Assembly: GCA_007859835.1 (NCBI GenBank)
Contig: SJPJ01000001.1
Location: 6,827,260-6,891,259 of the forward strand
Source: Novipirellula herctigrandis
GTDB taxonomy: Bacteria > Planctomycetota > Planctomycetia > Pirellulales > Pirellulaceae
DNA length: 64,000 nucleotides
Reading direction: 5' to 3'
Part shown: piece after piece, positions 52,946-61,401 of the stretch
Position numbering within the stretch: position 1 is the first letter of the stretch
How the letters are laid out: every line of letters begins with the position of its first letter
Made by a program: the position numbers and the translations under genes
Notes under the pieces: model-generated
The model's input: only the letters and a program-made list of their open reading frames with translations
What the model was told of the DNA's origin: nothing
The model's database searches: none

Positions 52946-54499
52946 ATGCGTTTTTGCTTCTATGCCGTGATTTTGATGTTTGCTGGGCTACTGTTGCCTG
53001 GCAATCCGCTGCGTGCTGCAGGACAACTGACCGTGTTGGTAACGGACGAAAGCACCCAACTGCCCGTTTCCGCACGGCTAGAGGTCTTTCGGGGCGAACA
53101 AGTCGGTGGAAAACTAATGCCGATACGTAAAACGGTTCCTGCGGGGACTGGATCGTCGGGGACGAGTCCTCAAAGTGTTGGTGTTGTGATCGATCGATCC
53201 TTGGAGCTCTCTTTCCCCAAAGGGACTTACTCGTTTCGGATGACTCGCGGCCCCGAATATCGGGTGGTACGTGGCCATTTCGTGTTGGAACGAGAGAGCT
53301 TTGATGAACACAAAACCGCTTTGCCGCGAATGATCGATATGGCCGAACAAGGTTGGATAAGCGGCGATTGTTGTGTGCCCTCTTCGGCCAATAGTTTGCC
53401 ACTACGGATGGCTGCCGAAGACTTGCATCTTGCTGCGGTCCTTGGCCATGTCGACGCATTGCCTATCGCTGGCCGCGACGCGCAAGATCCGATCGAGAAT
53501 GATCCGTCATGGCTACGTGAAGACGTCTTCGAAGATCGCGGGCTCGTTTTTTATGGAGGGGAACAAGACGGCGAAAGTCAATCGTCGGTTGAGCAACCCG
53601 TGGCGAGTCGACTGGCTAGGTTGCCTCGCGGGAATGACGACGTTCGGGTCGCAATTGAGAATCCATTTGCATGGCCGCTTCCGGTTTGGATTGCCAGTGG
53701 ACGAGTTGACGGGATCTTTGTCTTGGGTGATTGGTTGCAACTCGATCGAAAACAGTACACGGTCAAAGATGGTCGGTCACCCGATGGCCCACGCACCGGC
53801 GATGCCAGCGAATTGGGACGGTTTGCCGAACGAGTCTATTGGAATTTGCTCGAAGCAGGGATCCGAATTGCACCGTTGGCCGGCAGCGGGTCAGGTGGCA
53901 GAGCCACTCCGGTCGGCTACAACCGGCTCTACGTCGCCCAGCAACCCGATGGTCGATCGGCAACTGCGTCACAACAAATTGCCGCTCGGGTGCAATCGTC
54001 CGAGCAATGGTGGCAAGCGGCATGGAATGGGCAAAGTGTTGCAACGAACGGACCGATGCTACAGCCGACGCTTGATGGAAAAATCCCCGGACACGTATTC
54101 ACCGCTCACAGCGGAGAGAAGATTCGTTTGCAGCCGGAGGTTCGGTTGTCCGTACGTGACCCAGTTGATTATTTGGAAGTGATCCGCAACGGACGCGTCC
54201 ATTACAGTGCGCGGTTGGATGAATTTGCCAAGGCGGGTGGAGTGATCGAGCCGATCGAGATCGAAGAAAGCAGCTGGGTTGTTATCCGCGTTGTAACGCG
54301 TTACGAAGACCATTTCCGAGCTGCGATGAGTGCGCCGTGGTACATCGACGTTGACGGAAAACGGCGAAAAACCAAAGAGGCGACTGCGTTCTTTCAAGAC
54401 TGGCTTCGTCAATACGAGCAGCGGCTCAAGAAACGAACATCAGACGAGATTTCGAAACACGTTCCCTACATCCGAGCTGCTCGAGCCTTTTGGCAGTGA
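52946..54499 (+). CDS. Exported CehA/McbA-like protein lacking the metal-binding histidines
   Basis: The ATG at 52946 has GAAGGGGA at 52933-52940 in front of it and starts a signal peptide (residues 1-~25, hydrophobic core FCFYAVILMFAGLLL, then LRAAG). A TTG 24 nt earlier is less likely. The mature 490 residues match the layout of planctomycete CehA/McbA-type PHP metallohydrolases: an N-terminal beta domain; a 'WISGD' strand; 'MAAEDLHLAAVLGHVD'; 'PVWIASGRVDGIFVLGD'; 'FAERVYWNLLEAGIRIAPLAGSGSGG'; 'VGYNRLYV'; and a C-terminal 'VIRNGRVHYSARL' domain. Where active members read GDxHxH, this one reads GDCCVPS (residues 140-146), so the first metal site is gone. It may be a pseudoenzyme. The family call is from memory of conserved strings and is moderate; the specific substrate is unknown. 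Confidence 0.6.
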   Translation: MRFCFYAVILMFAGLLLPGNPLRAAGQLTVLVTDESTQLPVSARLEVFRGEQVGGKLMPIRKTVPAGTGSSGTSPQSVGVVIDRSLELSFPKGTYSFRMTRGPEYRVVRGHFVLERESFDEHKTALPRMIDMAEQGWISGDCCVPSSANSLPLRMAAEDLHLAAVLGHVDALPIAGRDAQDPIENDPSWLREDVFEDRGLVFYGGEQDGESQSSVEQPVASRLARLPRGNDDVRVAIENPFAWPLPVWIASGRVDGIFVLGDWLQLDRKQYTVKDGRSPDGPRTGDASELGRFAERVYWNLLEAGIRIAPLAGSGSGGRATPVGYNRLYVAQQPDGRSATASQQIAARVQSSEQWWQAAWNGQSVATNGPMLQPTLDGKIPGHVFTAHSGEKIRLQPEVRLSVRDPVDYLEVIRNGRVHYSARLDEFAKAGGVIEPIEIEESSWVVIRVVTRYEDHFRAAMSAPWYIDVDGKRRKTKEATAFFQDWLRQYEQRLKKRTSDEISKHVPYIRAARAFWQ

Positions 54500-54514
54500 T
54501 GCGTCCCGAGTTGC

Positions 54515-54546
54515 CACGTGATCGTTTTGCACGCACGTGATTGTTT
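54515..54546. repeat. Imperfect 13-bp direct repeat between convergent genes
   Basis: CACGTGATCGTTT (54515-54527) and CACGTGATTGTTT (54534-54546) match at 12 of 13 positions with a 19-bp period, and each begins with the palindrome CACGTG. The second copy runs into a weak AT-rich stem, TTGTTT-CCC-AAACAA (54541-54555). This could be a binding site or a poor bidirectional terminator between the two convergent genes. Confidence 0.35.
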
Positions 54547-54567
54547 CCCAAACAAACGCGTGTCTTT

Positions 54568-54978
54568 TCAGTCCAACGCTTCATAGCTTTCCCGCAGGGC
54601 GTCTGGGACACGTTGGAGTGTCCCCGTGCGATCGATCACCGCGAGCGTTACGGTCGCATCGACCAAGACCTCGCTATCGCGAGTGATTTGGTACTCGTGG
54701 ATGATCTTCGCGGCAGTGACTTTGGCGATTCGTGTTTGCACTTGGATTAAGTCATCGTACATGGCAGGTTTCCGATAGCGGCAATCGACTCGAACGACGA
54801 CGACCAATTGCCCCGCTTCTTCCATGTCGCGATAGCGGCCTCCCGAAGCGCGGAGAAACTCGGTTCTTCCAATTTCAAAAAAACGCAAGTAGTTTGAATG
54901 ATGGACGAAACCCATCGGGTCCACTTCGTCATAACGAACTCGCAGCTCGATCGTATGTTCACGCAAAATATGGCTCAA
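54568..54978 (-). CDS. Acyl-CoA thioesterase, YbgC/4-hydroxybenzoyl-CoA thioesterase family
   Basis: A 136-residue single hotdog-fold protein that should hydrolyse acyl-CoA thioesters in the cytoplasm. The N-terminal signature 'RVRYDEVDPMGFVHHSNYLR' carries the catalytic Asp (Asp20) followed by HHSNY, as in E. coli YbgC; 'FFEIGRTEFLR' is the central helix. Length and end match the family. The start is a TTG with no strong ribosome binding site; no ATG exists before the catalytic motif, so the non-ATG start is needed. In Proteobacteria ybgC belongs to the tol-pal operon; here it stands alone, convergent with the CehA-like gene. The acyl substrate cannot be told from sequence. Confidence 0.88.
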   Translation of the reverse strand: MSHILREHTIELRVRYDEVDPMGFVHHSNYLRFFEIGRTEFLRASGGRYRDMEEAGQLVVVVRVDCRYRKPAMYDDLIQVQTRIAKVTAAKIIHEYQITRDSEVLVDATVTLAVIDRTGTLQRVPDALRESYEALD

Positions 54979-55274
54979 TGGTTTGAGTTCAGTGGTTCTT
55001 CATCTGAATCGATACTTTAGGAAGATGTCAGGTTTGGTTCCACATGGCTTACGAATGACAAGAAATCGCCACATGCGGTAAATTGTCGATACTATGAAAC
55101 GGCACTGTGTGATTATGTCACGCTTGTGTGTCAAAAGAGCGCGCACAAAGAAAGGAAACTCACAATAGATGAGTGTTTCATAACCACATTTATGTGGCAC
55201 TCGGTTTGCTCCGCTGTAGGCTTTGCCGACGATGCGGTGGGCATCGACACGTTGCCTCTCCCGGAGAACAGACA
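54979..55274 (+). promoter_or_regulatory. Intergenic region upstream of the stress protein gene with two inverted repeats
   Basis: This region should hold promoters for the divergent thioesterase and universal stress protein genes. Two symmetrical sites are visible: GTGA-TTATG-TCAC... with arms at 55109-55112 and 55118-55121, and CCACAT-TT-ATGTGG at 55183-55196. Either could be an operator. The first loosely resembles a CRP/FNR-type half-site arrangement but its 5-nt spacing is not canonical. No regulator can be named. Confidence 0.3.
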
Positions 55275-55709
55275 ATGGCTGGACTTCATCCCAAAAAAAC
55301 AGTTGTTCCAATGGACTTTAGTGAACTCTCCTTGAACGCCCTGAATACTGCGGTCGAAATCGCGGGCGATTCGGGTTCGGTCGAAGTGATTCATGTCTTG
55401 CCGCCGATTTTGGTCATGGAGTCCAACGATTTGTACGGCTCTGTGACCGATAGTGATCGGAAGGACGCGACAAAGGCACGATTGAAGAAACAGTTGGCTG
55501 ACGACAAATATGCAAACGTTCGCATTCGAGTTGCAGTTGGAGACCCAGGACACGAGATCGTTGCCTGTGCCAAACGTGAGTCTGCGGATTTGATCATCAT
55601 GCCTTCACATGGACATGGATTTCTTAAGCACATGTGGCTCGGTTCGGTTGCCGAACGCGTGGTTCGTACATCCTGCTGTCCTGTGCTTGTGCTTCGGCAG
55701 CCGCACTAA
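55275..55709 (+). CDS. Universal stress protein (UspA family)
   Basis: A 144-residue single USP domain. The ATG at 55275 (MAGLHPKKTVVPMDFSE) is chosen because it begins the first beta strand of the fold and has GGAG at 55263-55266 in front; a longer frame upstream does not resemble the family. Visible landmarks are 'VVPMDFSELSLNAL', the central 'VAVGDPGHEIVACAKRESADLIIMPSHG' and the end 'GHGFLKHMWLGSVAERVV...CPVLVLR'. The Gly-rich GxxxxxxxxGS pattern suggests an ATP-binding member. Proteins of this family accumulate under starvation, oxygen or other stresses; the precise cue here is unknown. Confidence 0.93.
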   Translation: MAGLHPKKTVVPMDFSELSLNALNTAVEIAGDSGSVEVIHVLPPILVMESNDLYGSVTDSDRKDATKARLKKQLADDKYANVRIRVAVGDPGHEIVACAKRESADLIIMPSHGHGFLKHMWLGSVAERVVRTSCCPVLVLRQPH

Positions 55710-55714
55710 GCGGT

Positions 55715-57886
55715 TCAAAACTTTCGCGTAACCGAAATCCGTTTTCTTGGAATATCGATTTCCAAGACTTTGACTTTCGCCAAATCGCCCACTGAGACCA
55801 CTTCATTGGGGTCTTTTACGAAGCTGTTGGCGAGTTGTGAGATGTGGATGAGTCCATCTTGATGGACACCAATGTCGATGAATGCGCCAAAGTGAGTTAC
55901 GTTGGTGATGACCCCTTCGAGGACCATTCCGACTTTCAAGTCTTCCATCGAATTGACTGCATCATCAAATTTCACCGCTCGAAACTCGCTGCGCGGGTCC
56001 CGGCCCGGTTTCGCCAATTCACTAATGATGTCAACGATCGTCGGGATGCCGAATTGGTCGTCTACGAACTGTTCGGGTTTCAGTTTCTGGCTAAGTGTTG
56101 CATTGCCAACGAGTGTTTTTGAATTAGCCCCAAGCGTCTTGGCCATTCGAGTGACCACCGTGTAGCTTTCAGGATGGACGGCGGAATTGTCGAGCGGTTC
56201 ATCGCCTCCTCGGATTCGCAAAAAGCCCGCCGCTTGCTCGAACGCTTTTTTTCCAAGCTTGGGTACCTTTGTCAATTCTTTGCGATTCGAAAAGCTGCCG
56301 TGACCGTTTCTGTATTCGACAATGTTACTAGCAAGCTTTGGGCCGATACCCGCGATATGCGACAACAGTGGTACGCTAGCCATGTTCAAATCAACGCCCA
56401 CATTGTTGACACACGATTCAACCACGCGATCGAGGCACTTTCGCAGTTGAGTTTGATTCACGTCATGTTGGTATTGGCCTACACCGATCGATTTCGGGTC
56501 GGTTTTTACCAATTCCGCTAATGGGTCTTGGAGTCGACGTGCAATGCTGATGGCACCTCGGACGGTAATGTCCAAATCGGGGAACTCATTCGAGGCAAGC
56601 TCGCTGGCAGAGTAGATTGACGCCCCCGATTCGCTGACCATCACCTTGGTCACATTCAGTTTGTTTTCACGAATCAGATTACCAACAACGGCATCGGTTT
56701 CTCGCGACGCGGTTCCGTTGCCGATGGCAATCAGCTCGACTTCGTATTTCTTGATCAGTTCTAAGAGTTTTCTCCCTGCACCATCGGTATCGCTTTTGGG
56801 AGGCGTTGGATAGATCGTGGTGTTGGTTAGGAATTTACCAGTGCCGTCGACCACCGCAAGTTTGCATCCGGTGCGAAAACCAGGGTCGATACCAATGGTC
56901 ACACGAGGTCCCGCAGGGGCGGACATAAGCAGTTCGTGTAGGTTTTTGCCGAATACACTGATCGCTTCCTCGTCCGCCTTTTCTTTCAGTGTTTGCAGCA
57001 CGGTCGATGTTGTCGCGGGCATCAATAGTCGTTCGTAGCAATCGTCAACCGTTGAGACCAATTCGTTGTAAAAATCAAACTGAGGATTATGTACGAACCT
57101 GGATTTCAGTTCCCTTGCCACGCGGGAATCATCCAACTCGACACCCACGCGAAGGACTCCTTCGCTTTCGCCTCGTAGCATCGCCAAGACTCGGTGTGAC
57201 GGAATTTTGTTCGCTGGTTCATGGTGGTCCATGTACAACTCGAACTTGCCCGCGTCTTCCTTCTTGCCTCGTTTCACTTTTGAAGTGATCTTGCCAAACG
57301 ACAACGCTTGGCCCGTCATCCAAGTCCTGGTTTCTGCGTCTTCGGACCATTGTTCGGCAACAATATCCAATGCACCTTGCAGTGCCGCGTCGCGATCAGG
57401 GACCTCTTTTTCCTTGTCGACAAAATCGCCAAGGGTGTCACGTTTCGATTTCGACAGTTTGGTTTGGCTTAGAATGATCTCAGCGAGCGGTCCGAGTCCG
57501 CGTTCGCGAGCAATCGTTGCTCGAGTGCGTCGTTTTGGTTTGAAGGGAAGGTAGATCGCTTCAAGCGAACGCAGGTCAGCACAGGTTTCAATTTTCTCCC
57601 GTAGTTCATCGGTCAACATGCCTTGTTCGTCGATTGACTTAAGCACGGTTGTTTTCCGTGTTGCCAGTGCGTTTGCCTTGTCGAGTGCATCCTCGATCGC
57701 CCGCAACGCAATTTCGTCTAAACCGCCTGTCGCCTCTTTTCGATAACGAGCGATAAATGGAATGGTATTACCGTCATTGAACAGCTCAACCGCCGATTGC
57801 ACTTGGTGAACAGGGATTCCAAGGTCTTTGGCGATGGCTTGGGTGGCTGCTTCAAGATCAAAAACAGGAAATGATGGGATACTCAT
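55715..57886 (-). CDS. tex: Tex family RNA-binding transcription accessory protein
   Basis: Tex is a conserved cytoplasmic nucleic-acid-binding protein linked to transcription and to expression of toxins in Bordetella. The 723-residue protein shows the full order: N-terminal helical part ('IPFIARYRKEATGGLDE' near 40-56), 'LEAIYLPFKPKRRTRATIARERGLGPLA' , a YqgF/RNase H-like domain beginning 'VTIGIDPGFRTGCKLAVVD' (~335), a helix-hairpin-helix pair ('LSHIAGIGPKLASNIVEYR') and a C-terminal S1 domain (647-723, 'GMVLEGVITNVTHFGAFIDIG'). It ends directly after S1, without the long basic tail of some homologues. The ATG start is preceded by only a weak ribosome binding site. The M41-domain gene lies 60 bp upstream on the same strand and may be co-transcribed. 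Confidence 0.96.
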   Translation of the reverse strand: MSIPSFPVFDLEAATQAIAKDLGIPVHQVQSAVELFNDGNTIPFIARYRKEATGGLDEIALRAIEDALDKANALATRKTTVLKSIDEQGMLTDELREKIETCADLRSLEAIYLPFKPKRRTRATIARERGLGPLAEIILSQTKLSKSKRDTLGDFVDKEKEVPDRDAALQGALDIVAEQWSEDAETRTWMTGQALSFGKITSKVKRGKKEDAGKFELYMDHHEPANKIPSHRVLAMLRGESEGVLRVGVELDDSRVARELKSRFVHNPQFDFYNELVSTVDDCYERLLMPATTSTVLQTLKEKADEEAISVFGKNLHELLMSAPAGPRVTIGIDPGFRTGCKLAVVDGTGKFLTNTTIYPTPPKSDTDGAGRKLLELIKKYEVELIAIGNGTASRETDAVVGNLIRENKLNVTKVMVSESGASIYSASELASNEFPDLDITVRGAISIARRLQDPLAELVKTDPKSIGVGQYQHDVNQTQLRKCLDRVVESCVNNVGVDLNMASVPLLSHIAGIGPKLASNIVEYRNGHGSFSNRKELTKVPKLGKKAFEQAAGFLRIRGGDEPLDNSAVHPESYTVVTRMAKTLGANSKTLVGNATLSQKLKPEQFVDDQFGIPTIVDIISELAKPGRDPRSEFRAVKFDDAVNSMEDLKVGMVLEGVITNVTHFGAFIDIGVHQDGLIHISQLANSFVKDPNEVVSVGDLAKVKVLEIDIPRKRISVTRKF

Positions 57887-57946
57887 GAGTCGCCGTTGAA
57901 AACGAGGGTTGCATTGAAATTGAAGATCAAGAATTTGGCGAATGGA

Positions 57947-58594
57947 TCATTTTGATGCAACGCACTGATCATAAAAATGTCTCGCGGCACGCCCGCTGAT
58001 GGTCGTTTTCTCAACAAGTTCGTTGGCAATCTGTTGGATCGCCTTGGCGTGTCCAGGCTCAAGTAATAAATGTTCGGTCTTATCAAGCAACCGGCGTTGG
58101 AGTCGTTCAATTTGCCGGGCGTTGCCCGCGCGGTTGGACAAAAGGGACTGGACGTACCGTAAATCCTGCGAAGCACCTTGATGGCAGTAGCTACCCGTGA
58201 AACGCGCTTCCGCGACCATTCCGGCGAGTAAAATTAACGTATCGTCTTCGACGGCGTCTTTTGACTTTTTTGAACGCCCTTTTTTTAATTCGCAAACCCC
58301 AAGCCGCGATTGACCGTGTGCGGTTCGGGTCGGGGAAACGGTCACTTTTTGAATCGATCGTCCGAGCGACAAAGCCATTACTGCGTGACCGGCTTCGTGG
58401 TAAGCGGTTGCCATGATCGCATCGAATGCAGCGATTTGCGAACTCGTTTTCTCGTTTTGTTGCGTCGCATCGTTCATCATGGCAGAATAATGATCAGTTG
58501 GTTTTTCGGCTAGTGTCGCTGCATTTCCGATTTTGTGTTGTTCGAACGCTACTTTTGGGGTCTCTTCTAGGTCGCCCTCGGCCCCATAGCACAA
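57947..58594 (-). CDS. Stand-alone M41 (FtsH-type) peptidase domain protein
   Basis: FtsH is normally a membrane AAA+ protease with a C-terminal zinc peptidase; here only the peptidase-like part is present, with no AAA+ module or membrane segment. The zinc motif HEAGH is intact (residues 66-70 when counted from the TTG at 58594), and the third ligand appears as Asp144 in 'QGASQDLRYVQSL', matching FtsH 'TGASNDLERAT'. 'ILLAGMVAEARF' matches FtsH 'LAGRAAEEIVF'. The start is uncertain: TTG 58594 leaves only 18 bp to the divergent gene, whereas ATG 58480 gives a 177-residue protein still containing the whole domain and leaves room for promoters. It may be a cytosolic protease; how it is powered is not evident. 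Confidence 0.8.
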   Translation of the reverse strand: MCYGAEGDLEETPKVAFEQHKIGNAATLAEKPTDHYSAMMNDATQQNEKTSSQIAAFDAIMATAYHEAGHAVMALSLGRSIQKVTVSPTRTAHGQSRLGVCELKKGRSKKSKDAVEDDTLILLAGMVAEARFTGSYCHQGASQDLRYVQSLLSNRAGNARQIERLQRRLLDKTEHLLLEPGHAKAIQQIANELVEKTTISGRAARHFYDQCVASK

Positions 58595-58612
58595 GCGCGT
58601 TGGAGAAACTGA

Positions 58613-59704
58613 ATGAATAGAACGTACCAGGTCTCACACATTTTTGTCGCTTTGCTCACAATTGGCAGCATCGTATCTAATGGGGGTGGCATTTCAGCCC
58701 ATGCTTGTACAGTGATGCGGTTTTCGGTGGATGGGCAACTTTTTGTCGCCCGAAATCACGATTGGCCGTTCGGTGACGGGTTGATGGTGGTCAATCAACG
58801 TGGCATCGAGAAGAAGGGCATCTCCGCAGTCCAACCCGCCATCTGGACATCGAAATATGGCAGCGTGTCGTTCGTGCAGTTTGGCCGTGAGATCCCCTTC
58901 GCGGGGATGAATGAGGTAGGCCTGACGGTTGACCTACTGCAGCTACACGAGGCAAGTTTTCCCACACCCAAACGAGCGGGCAGGAGCGTCAATGTCATTC
59001 AATGGGTTCAGTACCAATTGGATACCGCAAAGAGTGTCGAAGAAGTAATCAAAAGTCTCGATCGTGTTTATCCAATGCCGCTGCTGCCAACCGTCGAACG
59101 CGTGCATTACTTCGTCACGGATGAAAAAGGTGGTGTGGCGGTGATTGAGTTTATTAATGGAGTTCCGGTCGTCCAAACCGGAAGCAATGTATCGCAGTGT
59201 GCGCTCGCAAATTCAACGCTGAAGGATTCTCGTCGTGCTTTCGCAAACCGTTGGTGGGAATCATCGAGCGAGAAGCGATATCTTCGAGCGGTTAGCGCGA
59301 TAGACAAAGCGGGTAGCAACGGCACAGATCAAACGCAGGTTGACTATGCTTTTCATTCGCTCGAATCTGTTGCCCAAGGCAATTTAACGCAATGGGCAAT
59401 CGTTTATCAGCCTCAACAGAGACGCATTGAATTCAAAACGCAAAGGGCTTCGAACCGTCGCTGGATCGACTTGGATGACCTCGCGTTCGAACCCACCGAA
59501 CCAACGTTGATCCTTGACATTGATACGGATCTTTCTGGTGATTTGAAGTCGCATTTGGTCCCTTACTCGCGAAAAGCCAACGAGCGTTTGGTACATGCTG
59601 CGTTTGATCGTTATATGTCCCCAGGCTTTGCACGTATCGCGGTAAAGCAATTGGTGCTGAATTATCCGGACACAATCAAGCCGGCAGTTCTTCGAAAGGA
59701 CTAA
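58613..59704 (+). CDS. Secreted Ntn-hydrolase, choloylglycine hydrolase/linear amide C-N hydrolase family
   Basis: Members cleave non-peptide amide bonds (bile salts, penicillin V, N-acyl homoserine lactones) using an N-terminal Cys nucleophile. The 363-residue protein starts at an ATG with GGAG at 58602-58605. A signal peptide (hydrophobic 9-27) ends in ISAHA, so cleavage would expose Cys32 as the mature N-terminal residue, exactly as the mechanism needs. RNHDW (Arg47, Asn48, Asp50) fits the conserved Arg and Asp near the active site, and 'FAGMNEVGLTVDLL' is a family strand. It is divergent from the M41-domain gene. Its stop overlaps the stop of the convergent GGDEF gene by 4 bp (CTAA). Substrate cannot be decided; bile salts are unlikely in an aquatic bacterium. 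Confidence 0.88.
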   Translation: MNRTYQVSHIFVALLTIGSIVSNGGGISAHACTVMRFSVDGQLFVARNHDWPFGDGLMVVNQRGIEKKGISAVQPAIWTSKYGSVSFVQFGREIPFAGMNEVGLTVDLLQLHEASFPTPKRAGRSVNVIQWVQYQLDTAKSVEEVIKSLDRVYPMPLLPTVERVHYFVTDEKGGVAVIEFINGVPVVQTGSNVSQCALANSTLKDSRRAFANRWWESSSEKRYLRAVSAIDKAGSNGTDQTQVDYAFHSLESVAQGNLTQWAIVYQPQQRRIEFKTQRASNRRWIDLDDLAFEPTEPTLILDIDTDLSGDLKSHLVPYSRKANERLVHAAFDRYMSPGFARIAVKQLVLNYPDTIKPAVLRKD

Positions 59705-61401
59705 CCCAACAGGCGACTGAGAGATTGCTCGAAGGTTTCCTTTTCTGAGACTTGAACCAAACCTATTTCAAGCTTTTCGACTGTTCCCTTCGCAGAATCT
59801 CCAAATTGGATCGATGCCGCACTCGCTTGTATTTGCTCAAGACGCTGTTGTGCTGTGTTTGCATCAATTCCAGGAATGCATACTAACAGTGTGCTAGCGT
59901 CTTCTGCCCCAATACGATCGACGCTGAGCAAAGTTGCTCGGACTATTTGCAGTAGAGCTCGCATCGAACCTGCAACCGGCTCGCCAGTAACATGTAGCGC
60001 CATGATGTGTGTCGATTTGCCAATCGCTTTCGAGCGTTCCTGCAGTTCCGCAAACGATCCCGCAAGTGCGGCGCGGCCTGGCAAACTGGCGAAGGCACCG
60101 CGGCTTGGCGCTTCCTCGTTCTTTGCTGGCGTCTTTTGCGGTGCCGGCTCTTGATTCGGCGAATCATTCTTTGTTGCTTCGGGCTTGTTTGGTGTTTCAG
60201 TGGCTTCGGATTCCGTTTTTTGGGTAGAGGCTTTTTTCTTGCCGACTGACTTGATTGTGTCAGCGACGGTTTCTTTCACGCCATCGGCCGCTATGGGCTC
60301 ATCGACTTCTGGAATTAGGAACGATTTTTCCTCGCGTTTGGGCTCTTGTTTGGGCGCTGGGCGAGTTTTCTTTTCCACTTTTCCATCAAGCGAAATTAGG
60401 GTCGGTTCGTTTTCGTTCATCCAGAATCCACAATTACGCCCGTGATTCTTGGCGTGGTACATTGCCGCATCCGCACGCTCGATCCATTGCTCGACACTGT
60501 CGCCATCAATCTGCTCGGCGACCCCAATACTGGCGTTAACGTTCAGTACGTTCCCTTCGAATTCGATTGATTGTTGTCCAATCGCAACACGAGCCGATTC
60601 GACAATCTTCTTGCACTCGTCAACGGAGTAGCCGTCAATGATCGCAGCGAATTCTTCGCCACCAAAACGGGCGACAATACCGTACGATTTCAGCCGAGCA
60701 TGCAGCATTTGAGCGACGACTTTGAGGACTTCATCACCGGCCCGGTGACCATACTCGTCGTTGAATTTCTTGAAGTGGTCGACATCCAATAGCATCAAGG
60801 TTCCCGCACGACCGGCACCGAGAGCGTGGCGACGGGCCAGATGCTCGTCGAACGCACCACGGTTGGACACGCTTGTCAACGCATCGGTTTGAGCACGGCG
60901 TTCTGCCGATTCGAGCTGTTCGGCTTGAGCGTGAATACGTTGTTGCGCCGAATGCAACTTTGTCTGCATCGATTCGTTGGCTTCAATCAATCGGTTGACT
61001 GCTGCGCACATCGCCTCGGCCGATAACGCTTTTTCTCCCGTCAATGAATCGCTTACTTCTTGAACATTGTGTTGATGTTCATCAACATCAATTGCCATCT
61101 TTAACGCATAATCACGAAGTCGCTCGGCGACGATGGAAAGGCGATCTTGTTCGTCATGGACCTGCTTCAGCTCCACTGCGACACGTGAAATTTGACCCAC
61201 AGCAGCCTCGTCGGAGGATTCAATCCAACCCAGTCCGTGCATAACCCACCCGCAGGAAATTCCCACACCGGCACAGCTAAACGCAATCGCTAAGTCGAGA
61301 AGCATCAAATTATTCCAAAAACACGAGCCAACAGAATCATTAGGAAAACGAAGCGAGCCAATCCCTTTGTTTTCCTGTGGTGATATAGCTCGCATTTGCA
61401 T
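59701..61401 (-). CDS. Membrane-anchored GGDEF diguanylate cyclase with a C-terminal degenerate domain
   Basis: GGDEF proteins make cyclic di-GMP from two GTP. The ATG at 61401 has GAGG 5 nt upstream and is preferred over the TTG at 61425. Counting from that TTG: one membrane segment (~39-62), a helical/coiled-coil signalling region (~75-180), a GGDEF domain (~180-335) with 'LDVDHFKKFNDEYGHRAGDE' and active-site GGEEF at 255-259. The inhibitory I-site RxxD is not present (KSYG is found there). A long Lys/Glu/Pro-rich linker (~350-450) follows, then a last ~115 residues (FAELQERSKAIGKSTHI ... FEQSLSRLLG) that resemble a worn-out second GGDEF fold without the catalytic motif. Activity is likely and probably not product-inhibited at the I-site. 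Confidence 0.9.
   Translation of the reverse strand: MQMRAISPQENKGIGSLRFPNDSVGSCFWNNLMLLDLAIAFSCAGVGISCGWVMHGLGWIESSDEAAVGQISRVAVELKQVHDEQDRLSIVAERLRDYALKMAIDVDEHQHNVQEVSDSLTGEKALSAEAMCAAVNRLIEANESMQTKLHSAQQRIHAQAEQLESAERRAQTDALTSVSNRGAFDEHLARRHALGAGRAGTLMLLDVDHFKKFNDEYGHRAGDEVLKVVAQMLHARLKSYGIVARFGGEEFAAIIDGYSVDECKKIVESARVAIGQQSIEFEGNVLNVNASIGVAEQIDGDSVEQWIERADAAMYHAKNHGRNCGFWMNENEPTLISLDGKVEKKTRPAPKQEPKREEKSFLIPEVDEPIAADGVKETVADTIKSVGKKKASTQKTESEATETPNKPEATKNDSPNQEPAPQKTPAKNEEAPSRGAFASLPGRAALAGSFAELQERSKAIGKSTHIMALHVTGEPVAGSMRALLQIVRATLLSVDRIGAEDASTLLVCIPGIDANTAQQRLEQIQASAASIQFGDSAKGTVEKLEIGLVQVSEKETFEQSLSRLLG

Noticed and set aside
53373-54182. Open frame of ~269 codons overlapping the CehA/McbA-like gene in another frame
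   Set aside because: The product has no recognisable domain and shadows a gene with a good ribosome binding site, signal peptide and conserved strings. The minus-strand frame at 52773-53459 is rejected for the same reason.
58613-59704. Naming the Ntn-hydrolase as a bile salt hydrolase or acyl-homoserine lactone acylase
   Set aside because: The catalytic Cys, Arg and Asp are shared by the whole family; nothing in the visible residues fixes the substrate.
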